A DNA stretch of 12,630 nucleotides from an uncultured archaeon A07HN63. Its GTDB lineage: Archaea > Halobacteriota > Halobacteria > Halobacteriales > Haloferacaceae. Below are positions 1 through 6,582 of the stretch, in pieces. How positions within the stretch are numbered: position 1 is the first letter of the stretch; each line of letters opens with the position of its first letter. The DNA is taken from assembly GCA_000496215.1 (NCBI GenBank), contig KI543214.1:96447-109076 (forward strand), in the 5' to 3' direction. The translations under genes and the position numbers were made by a program. The notes beneath the pieces were generated by a model, which made no database searches, was not told the origin of the DNA, and was given only the letters and a program-made list of their open reading frames with translations.

Positions 1-1872
1 CCAGTCGTCGATCGCCGCCTCGATCTCGCCCTCGTCGACAACCGCAAGCTCGTCGACCTCGTGGAGCGTCACCGCCTCCGCGGGGGCGACCGGAATCCCG
101 GCCCCGAAGAGTACCTTGTCGGCGACGTCGGACAGGCCGCCCTCGCGGAGCACAATGCGCGGCTCGATGTCGGCGACGCGTTCGGCGGTGCTGCGGCCGG
201 CCCCCGAGGCATCGCGGAAGTAGATGATGTCGCCGCTGGTCAGCCCGATATCAGCCTCGACCTCGTCGAGTGCACGGTTGGTGAACTGCTCGACGACCTT
301 CACCGAGACCAGATTATCGTCGCCGGCAACAGCCGCATCCGCGTGATCCAACTTCCAGAGCTCTTTCAGCCGGTCGAGTTTGGCCTCGAGATCCTCGGCT
401 CGCTCGCGAGCCTCGTCGCGCTCGCGCTCCAATCGGTCTGTTTCGCGTTCCAGCCGAGAAACGATCCGCCGCTCGCGGGCCTCTCGGCGTTCATCTCGTT
501 TGGCCTCGGCGAGTTCGTCCTCGTAGTCGTCGATGGTGTCCTCGCGGTCGGCCAGCTCGGCCTGTAACTCCTCGTTGTGCGACTGCAGGCGGTCGACCTG
601 CGCCTCGAGCTCCTTGATGCGCTGTTCCTCGCTGGATAGCTCCCGTGGCTCGTGTGTCGACTCCTCGTCGTCGCCCTCACCATCGTCCGATAGCTCCGTC
701 AGGGCGGCCTCGACCGAGGATTCGTTGGCCACGACGTGGGCGATGACCTCCTCGCGGTCGAATTCCGGCGGAACCTTCTCCGTTATTCGGTCGAACTGAT
801 CCTCGCGGTCGTCGTAGGCGTACAGGGCGGCGGCCAGCGCGTCCCGCTCGTGATCGTTGTCGTACTCGTGATCGCGGGTGCGGTGAAGCTTCTCGTCGAC
901 CGGCAGATCGCTCTCCGGCGCCCACCCGGTTGCCTCGAAGCTGCGACGGAAGTCCTCGACCGTCTGGGGCATCGGCGTCACGTCGGCGGCGACGATCAGC
1001 GGCCGTCCCTGTTCGATCAGCCACTCGGTGACCGTGGCCGTGTCGGCCGTGCGACTGGAGAACGTCGCCAGCACGCGGCCGTCGAGGCCGACGACAGCGG
1101 CGGCGGTGGTTGTGCCAGGATCGAGCCCGATAATAACGCGATCACGCCGCTTCACCAGCGGTTCGTAGCTGATTCCGTCGCGTTGCTCGCGTTCGATCTC
1201 GATGCGGGTGTCGCCGGCGCGGTGGCTGGAGACCGGGAGTTCGTCCGGCGTCGCCTCGACGGTGAAGATCGCATTCGAGTAGCCGCCGTACTTCTCGGTC
1301 ACATCCTCGTCGTACTCCAGATTCGCACTGTCGAGTTTGGATTCGACCTCGCGGGCAACCTTCTTCACGTTGCCGTGGATGCGGCGGGTGTAGCGGTCCT
1401 GACTCCAGCCGCCGCTGCCGGTCGAGCGGCCGCGGGCCACCTTGACGGTCGTCGTGTCGGTAAACGCCGACACCTCGCAGCCGACGTTGGCCTTCGCCAG
1501 TCGCGCCGCAGCCTCGGCCTCGGCCATCGGCTTCTTGTCGTAGGGAACCCCGTGCCGGGAGGCGACCCGGGAGAGCGGTTCCGGGCGTTCGTCACCGGTC
1601 ACCTGTACGAGTTTCGTCGTCGAGGGCAGCGAGCGCAGAAAGCCGACGAGTTCGTTCTTGTCGGCGGCGAGTTCGTAGGCGTTGTCGGTCGCAACGAGAG
1701 CGGGTTCCCGCTCGTCGATCAGTCGGCAGAGCTTCCGGAAGGAGACGACATCGCGCTCGATGTCGTCCCCAAGGATGACGAGGGCGTACGCCGGGGCGTC
1801 GCCACGGATATCGCCGCTCTGAATATCGACGCCGAAGACCGGCGCGTCGAACGCGTTCGTCCGAACGGTCAC
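1..1872 (-). CDS. DUF460 family protein with RNase H-like fold and coiled coil (3' end cut by the window)
   Basis: 624 codons are visible and the reading frame is still open at the left edge. Residues about 12-30 carry VFGVDIQSGD, the typical start of haloarchaeal DUF460 proteins. Residues about 247-375 hold an RNase H/RuvC-like segment with VIIGLDPGTTTAAAVVG, followed by a strand-rich DGRVLATFSS and a conserved DE..H..R region. Residues about 407-500 are a charged heptad-rich coiled coil (ELEAQVDRLQ..., RLERE..RLERERDEA). A final alpha/beta domain (VKVVEQFTNRALDEVEADIG...) runs to the edge. The start is GTG at 1872: no better upstream start exists and a TATA-like box lies 28 bases before it. 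DUF460 has no established function. A nuclease-like or nucleic-acid role is inferred from the fold only. The family name is confident; the activity is not known. Confidence 0.88.
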   Translation of the reverse strand, partial: MTVRTNAFDAPVFGVDIQSGDIRGDAPAYALVILGDDIERDVVSFRKLCRLIDEREPALVATDNAYELAADKNELVGFLRSLPSTTKLVQVTGDERPEPLSRVASRHGVPYDKKPMAEAEAAARLAKANVGCEVSAFTDTTTVKVARGRSTGSGGWSQDRYTRRIHGNVKKVAREVESKLDSANLEYDEDVTEKYGGYSNAIFTVEATPDELPVSSHRAGDTRIEIEREQRDGISYEPLVKRRDRVIIGLDPGTTTAAAVVGLDGRVLATFSSRTADTATVTEWLIEQGRPLIVAADVTPMPQTVEDFRRSFEATGWAPESDLPVDEKLHRTRDHEYDNDHERDALAAALYAYDDREDQFDRITEKVPPEFDREEVIAHVVANESSVEAALTELSDDGEGDDEESTHEPRELSSEEQRIKELEAQVDRLQSHNEELQAELADREDTIDDYEDELAEAKRDERREARERRIVSRLERETDRLERERDEARERAEDLEAKLDRLKELWKLDHADAAVAGDDNLVSVKVVEQFTNRALDEVEADIGLTSGDIIYFRDASGAGRSTAERVADIEPRIVLREGGLSDVADKVLFGAGIPVAPAEAVTLHEVDELAVVDEGEIEAAIDDW

Positions 1873-1896
1873 ACAGACAGCTAGATGGCCGACGGA

Positions 1897-1904
1897 CAAA
1901 TAGG
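1897..1904 (-). promoter_or_regulatory. TATA-like box for the DUF460 gene
   Basis: The minus strand reads CCTATTTG, centred about 28 bases before the GTG start. This is the expected distance for a leaderless archaeal transcript and it supports the GTG start. The match to a TATA consensus is weak. A short inverted repeat (GCCGAA at 1909-1914, TTCGGC at 1927-1932) lies just upstream and could be an operator, but six-base arms are easily met by chance. Confidence 0.35.
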
Positions 1905-2094
1905 CCACGCCGAAGCGGGGTATGAGTTCGGCTCTTCCTCAGTCCGGTGAAACAATTATATGCAGTATGATATGAGAATTTGCGGAGTGATGGGTATAGA
2001 GGTTGAATCCTGCACAGCATCTCTTGTCAACCACGTTTGCTCAGGCTATCGGCTCTATTTACGTTGTTTCAAGCTCAGAAAATCAGGGGTTCTG

Positions 2095-2100
2095 TTATGT
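2095..2100 (+). promoter_or_regulatory. Weak TATA-like box for the DUF5518-like gene
   Basis: TTATGT is centred about 25 bases before the ATG at 2123, the leaderless position. The sequence is only a partial TATA match. Its main value is that it favours the downstream start codon. Confidence 0.25.
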
Positions 2101-2122
2101 GGTGTCGCCTTCACGAGTAAAT

Positions 2123-2542
2123 ATGGCATCAAATAGCCCTCACAGCTCGATTCCGCAGGTTTGGCGCGCTGCGATTCTCGGGACGATAGCTGCACTACCC
2201 ACCACTGTGATAATAAACTGGCTTCCAAACTCCGAGGCGAGTATCGGTGGTGGGGTAATGCTATTTGGAGCAATAATCGCCGGAGCTATCGCAGCCAACC
2301 GCTCGGTAAAGCCGAGTGCCGCTGGACTCCGTGCCGGATTTTTGGGAGGAGTGAGTGCAGTAGCTGTGTTTCTTCTCACAGAAGGCACTACATTGACGTG
2401 GTCTCTCAATTTGACTGTGTTCTTCCTCATTGCCGTTGCGATGCTTCTGTGTACCTCGCCGGTGTTAGGCATGATTTTCGGTCGGATCGGTGGCTGGATA
2501 GCAAACACTGTCACCGAGTCCAATGTTGCTCAACCATCATGA
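2123..2542 (+). CDS. Small multi-pass membrane protein, DUF5518-like
   Basis: The 139-residue protein has a short polar N-terminus (MASNSPHSSIPQVWR) and four likely membrane segments at about residues 14-33, 41-58, 71-87 and 96-126. Small-residue motifs include SIGGGVMLFGAIIAGAIAA, GLRAGFLGGV and IFGRIGGWIANTV. These resemble the haloarchaeal DUF5518 family, for which no function is established. ATG at 2123 is preferred to the ATG at 2003: the extra 40 residues are not family-like, and a TTATGT box sits about 25 bases before 2123. It is the only plus-strand gene in the left part. Sampled GC is about 50% against about 70% in cdc48, which suggests a younger or transferred gene. Confidence 0.72.
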   Translation: MASNSPHSSIPQVWRAAILGTIAALPTTVIINWLPNSEASIGGGVMLFGAIIAGAIAANRSVKPSAAGLRAGFLGGVSAVAVFLLTEGTTLTWSLNLTVFFLIAVAMLLCTSPVLGMIFGRIGGWIANTVTESNVAQPS

Positions 2543-2552
2543 CCAAGCGATA

Positions 2553-2663
2553 CTAACCCTCTTTTGCTGCTAAATGCGCGCCCTCCATCTTGTGCTGCCG
2601 CTCTTGATACAACTCTGATAGAGCTGTTTCACTATCTTCGGTCAGCGCGATAAGTTCCCTCGA
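2553..2663 (-). pseudogene. Coding-like tail fragment in frame after the receiver gene's stop
   Basis: Directly after the TGA that ends the receiver gene, the same minus-strand frame stays open for 37 codons to a TAG at 2553-2555. The translation includes LIALTEDSETALSELYQERQ and ends KEG. It is acidic and helical in pattern, unlike the Arg/Pro/Ser-rich translations of non-coding frames in this genome. It could be the C-terminus of a lost gene, a tail cut off by a stop mutation, or chance. No start codon of its own precedes the helical part. I do not recognise the family. Confidence 0.35.
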
Positions 2664-3068
2664 TCAGGAGTGCTCGGCGGAGACAGCTGGCGAGTCAGTT
2701 CGCCGTGCGGTGGCTGTGAGAACCCGTACGACCTCCGGCAGTGTCGCAAGCGAATCAGTGTGAATCGTCGCGTGCACCGCAAGCGACGACGGCAGTGTCC
2801 GCGTTGTGTCGACGGCGGCGACGAACGGGAGTGTGGGGTGTTCTGCCCGGAGAGTATCGCGGAACGCGGACAGCGAATCGGTGCCGGCGTGGGCGTCAAC
2901 CAGTAGACAGTCGGCCGGTGTTGCGGCGAGATGGCATCGGGCGTCGGCCGGCGTTTCGACGGTCGTGAGACGGAGGTCCGGCGGGTCGCGGACGGCCTCG
3001 GTTACGGCCTCGCGAATCGTGTCGTTGTCGGAGACGAGCAGGAGCCGGTTTGCTGGTGGAACGCCCAT
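2664..3068 (-). CDS. Stand-alone degenerate receiver (CheY-like) domain protein
   Basis: The 134-residue protein has the alternating strand and helix pattern of a response-regulator receiver. LLLVSDNDTIREAV (residues 9-22) is strand 1 with the acidic site, and DCLLVDAH (53-60) is strand 3 with D58 where the phosphorylated Asp should be. PFVAAVDTT (81-89) is strand 4. The usual acidic pair is reduced to S13-D14, and the conserved Lys of strand 5 is absent (ATIHTDS, 100-106). No output domain follows: the C-terminus is a short polar tail. D58 suggests phosphorylation may remain possible, but without the Lys normal switching is doubtful. No histidine kinase is adjacent. It lies 137 bases after RNase Z with a stem-loop between them, so separate transcription is likely. 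Confidence 0.7.
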   Translation of the reverse strand: MGVPPANRLLLVSDNDTIREAVTEAVRDPPDLRLTTVETPADARCHLAATPADCLLVDAHAGTDSLSAFRDTLRAEHPTLPFVAAVDTTRTLPSSLAVHATIHTDSLATLPEVVRVLTATARRTDSPAVSAEHS

Positions 3069-3153
3069 ATCATCTTACTCGGCTGTTCGCTCAAAGCAGC
3101 TGCTATGAGGGGTATTGTGAGAACAATTACCATGACAACAGGGTGGCGATGAT

Positions 3154-3192
3154 TTCGGTGATATAGCTGTTCTATCAACTGCTCTCACCGAA
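3154..3192 (-). terminator. Stem-loop after RNase Z (possible terminator or RNA processing element)
   Basis: Thirteen bases after the RNase Z stop, outer arms TTCGGTGA (3154-3161) and TCACCGAA (3185-3192) pair perfectly. Inside them, AGCTGTT (3165-3171) pairs with AACTGCT (3177-3183) with one T-T mismatch around a five-base loop (CTATC). A three-base against one-base bulge separates the two stems. No T-run follows on the minus strand, so it is not a classic archaeal oligo-T terminator. It may instead stabilise the 3' end or serve as a protein-binding site. Confidence 0.45.
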
Positions 3193-3205
3193 GCCACCGG
3201 GAGAA

Positions 3206-4153
3206 TTACGCGTCGGTGACAGTCTCTTGATCGGGATACGGAACCTCGATTTCTTGGCCGTCGCTGGCGATGAACACCTCGCCGTCGAACCCCTCGGCCG
3301 CCTCCCGTCTGATCGGCGATGGATCGGCTCCGTAGCGCGAGGAGATATGTGTGAGCGCCAGCCGCTTCGCGTCGGCACTCGCAGCGAGTTCGCCGGCCTC
3401 GCTTCCTGTCGCGTGGCCCGTATCTCGGGCGCGGTCGGCGTGATCGTCGGCGAAGGTGGCATCGTGGATCAGGAGGTCGGCGTCGGCCGCAGCGCGCTCG
3501 ACGGCGGCTGTTGGGCGCGTGTCGCCGGTGTAGACCAGTCGACGCCCGGGGCGTGGCTCGCCGACGACCTGTTCGGGGTCAACTACTCGACCGTCGTCGA
3601 GTTCGACCGACTCGCCGTCGTGGAGTTTGCCGTAAAGCGGTCCCGGTGGAATCCCCAGTTCGTCTTCGGCTTTCTCCCGGTCGAAGCGACCGGGTCGGTC
3701 GTCCTCGATTAGTGCGTACCCAACCGCCGGCACCCGATGGTCAGTCTCGACCCCCCGAACGACGTACTCCTCGGTGTCGAGAGCGACGCCACCGGCCTCG
3801 GTTTCACTGACAGCGACACGGAACGTCGGGGTGTGGTCGCCAACGCCGACGAGGCTCTCGATCTCGCTGGCCGTCCCGCGTGGACAGTGGATCGTCAGCG
3901 GCGCCTCCCGGCCGTTGAAATCCCAGCTCTGGATCAGGCCCGGAATCCCGAGGATGTGGTCGCCGTGGAGATGCGTGACGAAGATATCGGAGACAGCAAA
4001 CCCGGTGCCGTACCGCATCATCTGCCGCTGGGTGCCCTCACCGCAGTCGAACAGCAGACCGTCACCCTCGCGGTTGACAAAGACTGCACTCGGGGCTCGC
4101 TGGGTCGTCGGCACTGCCCCGCTTGTCCCGAGAAACGTCACGCGTAACGACAT
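3206..4153 (-). CDS. rnz: Ribonuclease Z (tRNA 3'-end endonuclease)
   Basis: This is the metallo-beta-lactamase endonuclease that cuts pre-tRNA just after the discriminator base to give the mature 3' end. The 315-residue length fits the family. The N-terminus MSLRVTFLGTSGAVPT is typical. DCGEGTQRQ is at residues 36-44. The zinc motif THLHGDH gives H61, H63, D65 and H66. H139 (ETDHRVPAVGY), D211 (VYTGDTRP) and H269 (LTHISSRY) complete the metal site. PPGPLYGKL (169-177) is the conserved region seen in short RNase Z proteins before the VYTGD motif. ATG at 4153 is chosen because homologues begin at MSLRV, and a TTTACC box lies 26 bases upstream. It follows cdc48 by 117 bases and probably has its own promoter. 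Confidence 0.96.
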   Translation of the reverse strand: MSLRVTFLGTSGAVPTTQRAPSAVFVNREGDGLLFDCGEGTQRQMMRYGTGFAVSDIFVTHLHGDHILGIPGLIQSWDFNGREAPLTIHCPRGTASEIESLVGVGDHTPTFRVAVSETEAGGVALDTEEYVVRGVETDHRVPAVGYALIEDDRPGRFDREKAEDELGIPPGPLYGKLHDGESVELDDGRVVDPEQVVGEPRPGRRLVYTGDTRPTAAVERAAADADLLIHDATFADDHADRARDTGHATGSEAGELAASADAKRLALTHISSRYGADPSPIRREAAEGFDGEVFIASDGQEIEVPYPDQETVTDA

Positions 4154-4175
4154 GGCAGAGCGTCCGCTGTCGAGT

Positions 4176-4199
4176 GGTAAACCCCCTTCGGAACGGGGT
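4176..4199 (-). promoter_or_regulatory. RNase Z promoter box overlapped by an inverted repeat
   Basis: On the minus strand, TTTACC (4176-4181) is centred about 26 bases before the RNase Z ATG. It overlaps an inverted repeat with arms AACCCC and GGGGTT (4179-4199, nine-base spacer) that could be a hairpin ending the cdc48 transcript or an operator. On the plus strand the right arm runs into GGGGTTCGAGCC, which resembles a tRNA T-arm. No complete tRNA can be folded here. Confidence 0.35.
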
Positions 4200-4270
4200 T
4201 CGAGCCCACGCTGGTTTCTCACGAGCGGAGCCAAGGACGGCCCGGACTGTGGCCGCGGTCGATTCCCCGA

Positions 4271-6481
4271 TCACTCGTCGAGAATCGACGCCCTCGCCGC
4301 ATCGAAGTGGTCTGGCGTAATCGTGAGTTCGTCGGCGTGATCGTTGGCCGCCGCGTCCTCGTAGCTGTCTGCGACTGCGGTGATCGCCAGCAGGGCTGCC
4401 TCCCGGCAGATCGACGTGAGTTCGGCCCCGCTCGCGCCCGCCGTCGAGGCCGCCAGCGAATCGAGATCAACGTCGTCGGCGAGTGGCTTCTCGCGGGTAT
4501 GGACGGCGAGGATTTCGCGGCGCGTCTCCTCGTCGGGGGTGTCGACCTCGATCGACCGCTCCAGCCGACCGGCGCGAAGCAGCGCGTCGTCGAGCGTGTC
4601 GCGGCGGTTTGTCGCAGCCAGCACGACCAGATTCGGATTGTCGGTGAGCCGATCGAGTTCGGTCAGCAGTTGAGAGACGACGCGCTCGCCGACGCCGGAA
4701 TCGCCGCCCAGCCCGTCGCGGTCGCCGGCGATGGCGTCGATCTCGTCGAAAAAGACGATCGCCGGGGCGGACTGGCGGGCGCGCTCGAAGATCTCTCGGA
4801 CGGCCTTCTCGCTCTCGCCGACGTAGCGGTCCAGCAACTCTGGTCCCTGCACCTGGATGAAGTTGACCTCGCTCTCGCCGGCGATCGCCCGTGCGAGCAG
4901 CGTCTTCCCGGTGCCTGGCGGCCCATGCAGGAGCACGCCGGTCGGCGGCGTGGTCGCGGCGGCGTCGAACAGCGGGCCGTACTGCAGCGGCCACGTGACA
5001 GCCTGTTCGAGTTGCTCCCTGGCGTCGTTGAGCCCGCCAACGTCGTCGAAATCGGTCGTCGGCTGCTCGGCGATATACTCTCGCATTGCCGATGGCTCGA
5101 CGGCCGTCATCGCCGACTCGAAGTCCTCGCGGGTTACCTTGACACCGCCGAGGTCACCGTCTGCCTGCCGCGTTCGCCGAAGCGCGGTCATCGCGGCCTC
5201 TTTCCCGAGACTTTCGAGATCCGCGCCGACGAAACCGTGGGTTCGCTCGGCGAGGGTGTCGATATCGACGCCCTCGGCCAGCGGCATCTGGCGGGTATGT
5301 ACGTCGAGGATCTCGCGGCGGCCGGCCTCGCCGGGAACGCCGATCTCGATCTCGCGGTCGAACCGACCGCCGCGCCGGAGCGCCGGGTCGATCGAATCGA
5401 CCCGGTTTGTCGCGCCGATGACGATCACGTCGCCGCGGGCGTCAAGGCCGTCCATCAGCGAGAGCAACTGGCCGACGACGCGGCTCTCGACATCACCACC
5501 GTCGTCGCGTGTCGAAGCGATAGAATCGATCTCATCAAAGAAGACAATGGCAGGTGCGTCTTCGGCGGCGGCCTCGAATTTGTCGCGGAGCTGTTCCTCG
5601 CTTTCGCCCTTGTACTTCGACATGATCTCCGGGCCAGAGACGGTCAGGAACGTCGCGTCGACCTCGTTGGCGACGGCCTTGGCGATGAGTGTCTTCCCGG
5701 TGCCCGGCGGGCCGTGCAGCAGGACACCCTTCGGTGGCTCGACGCCGAGGCGGGTGAACACGTCGGGCTCCGACAGCGGAAGTTCGATCAGCTCGCGGAC
5801 GAGTTCGAGTTCCTCGTCGAGGCCACCGATATCCTCGTAGGTGACGCCGGTGGCTGCTGTCTGGTCGGCGGTGTCGTCACCGGCAGCTGTGACCTCGATA
5901 CTGGTGCCGCTGCTGTCGGCTGCGGAATCTGTGCTGTCCACGGTGCTCGCGGTGTCGGCCGCCTCGCCGGACGTATCGGGGATGGGTTCGACGCGCACGG
6001 TGGTTTCGTCGGTCACACGAACGGTTCCCTCGGGATCGGTGTCGGTGACGACGAACCGGCTTCCCGCGAGGCGTTCGATTCGGACGCCCTCGTTGGCTCG
6101 GATCGGTCTGTCCTGAAGATCGCGTGTCACCTCCCGTTCGATCGTCTCGTGGTCGATATCGACGCTACCGAGTTCCGGCGGGGCCCGGAGCGTCACCGAG
6201 TCGGCCGCCGAGACAGCCACCTTTCTGACCCGCACAGTTTCACCGATCTTCACGCCGGCGTTCGCCCGTGTATCGGCGTCAATTAGCACGGCACCATCGG
6301 CGACGCTGCTGTTGCGCGACCAGACCTTGGCGACGGTTGCCGACTCGCCATCGATGACGACCATATCGCCGCTTAATACGCCGAGTTCACGCCGCGCGGT
6401 CTCGGGTAACCGTGCGATCCCGCGCCCGGCGTCCCGCTTGTCGGCGCTCTGTACGGTAAGCTGCAGACCCTCGTCGCTCAT
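4271..6481 (-). CDS. cdc48: Cdc48/VAT-family double AAA+ ATPase
   Basis: A hexameric protein-unfolding motor, likely cytosolic, that extracts or unfolds proteins for degradation. The 736 residues run as follows: an N-terminal double-psi barrel domain (about 5-165, with DAGRGIARLPE and LSGDMVVIDGE); a low-complexity Ser/Thr/Asp/Ala linker (about 167-211); D1 with Walker A GPPGTGKT (257-264), Walker B IVFFDEID (312-319), sensor N359 and Arg-finger segment RRGGRFDRE; and D2 with Walker A (520-527), Walker B (575-582) and sensor N625. D2 reads LLRAGRLERS where most homologues have LLRPGRFDR. There is no HbYX proteasome-docking tail; the protein ends ASILDE. ATG at 6481 (MSDEGLQLTV) fits homologues. 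In-frame ATGs at 6487 and 6541 are alternatives. The linker marks a haloarchaeal Cdc48 paralogue. Confidence 0.95.
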   Translation of the reverse strand: MSDEGLQLTVQSADKRDAGRGIARLPETARRELGVLSGDMVVIDGESATVAKVWSRNSSVADGAVLIDADTRANAGVKIGETVRVRKVAVSAADSVTLRAPPELGSVDIDHETIEREVTRDLQDRPIRANEGVRIERLAGSRFVVTDTDPEGTVRVTDETTVRVEPIPDTSGEAADTASTVDSTDSAADSSGTSIEVTAAGDDTADQTAATGVTYEDIGGLDEELELVRELIELPLSEPDVFTRLGVEPPKGVLLHGPPGTGKTLIAKAVANEVDATFLTVSGPEIMSKYKGESEEQLRDKFEAAAEDAPAIVFFDEIDSIASTRDDGGDVESRVVGQLLSLMDGLDARGDVIVIGATNRVDSIDPALRRGGRFDREIEIGVPGEAGRREILDVHTRQMPLAEGVDIDTLAERTHGFVGADLESLGKEAAMTALRRTRQADGDLGGVKVTREDFESAMTAVEPSAMREYIAEQPTTDFDDVGGLNDAREQLEQAVTWPLQYGPLFDAAATTPPTGVLLHGPPGTGKTLLARAIAGESEVNFIQVQGPELLDRYVGESEKAVREIFERARQSAPAIVFFDEIDAIAGDRDGLGGDSGVGERVVSQLLTELDRLTDNPNLVVLAATNRRDTLDDALLRAGRLERSIEVDTPDEETRREILAVHTREKPLADDVDLDSLAASTAGASGAELTSICREAALLAITAVADSYEDAAANDHADELTITPDHFDAARASILDE

Positions 6482-6505
6482 ACTCATTCCTTGGGCTCGG
6501 TCGGG

Positions 6506-6511
6506 TTTAGG
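6506..6511 (-). promoter_or_regulatory. Weak TATA-like box for cdc48
   Basis: The minus strand reads CCTAAA, centred about 27 bases before the ATG at 6481, the leaderless position. This favours 6481 over the longer start at 6541. AAGGA at 6488-6492, seven bases before the same ATG, could alternatively act as a ribosome binding site. Confidence 0.3.
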
Positions 6512-6544
6512 ACTCCCGACGCCCAAGGACGTTTCACTCAAAAG

Positions 6545-6582
6545 ATCAGTCGACCGGAGTCAAATCAGTCGACAGGGGTCAA
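6545..6582. repeat. Tandem 19-base duplication covering the end of the epimerase gene
   Basis: Two adjacent 19-base units (6545-6563 and 6564-6582) agree at 17 of 19 positions. Each begins ATCAGTCGAC and ends GTCAA on the plus strand. On the minus strand both read as Leu-Thr-Pro-Val-Asp followed by TGA, so the last five codons and the stop of the hydrate epimerase gene are repeated directly downstream. The second tail is not translated, because the first stop ends the gene. The unit length is not a multiple of three. Confidence 0.85.

Noticed and set aside
736..1884. A 382-codon open frame on the plus strand, opposite the DUF460 gene
   Set aside because: Its composition is that of an antisense shadow, and the minus strand carries clear DUF460 motifs over the same span.
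2003..2122. Longer start for the DUF5518-like protein
   Set aside because: The extra 40 residues are not like the family's short polar N-terminus, and a box at the leaderless distance points to the ATG at 2123.
1990..2139. A roughly 50-codon plus-strand frame (MGIEVESCTASLVNH...) upstream of the DUF5518-like gene
   Set aside because: Its Cys-rich, irregular composition matches no family, it runs over the likely promoter and start of the next gene, and it has no ribosome binding site.
4155..4215. Possible tRNA (GGGGTTCGAGCC T-arm-like motif with AGCGT and ACGCT nearby)
   Set aside because: No seven-base acceptor stem, D-arm or anticodon arm can be built in the available length. Only the T-arm resemblance holds.
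4307..6286. A 659-codon open frame on the plus strand, opposite cdc48
   Set aside because: It is a shadow of cdc48 caused by GC-rich codon endings. The translation has no recognisable family, while the minus strand encodes a textbook AAA ATPase.
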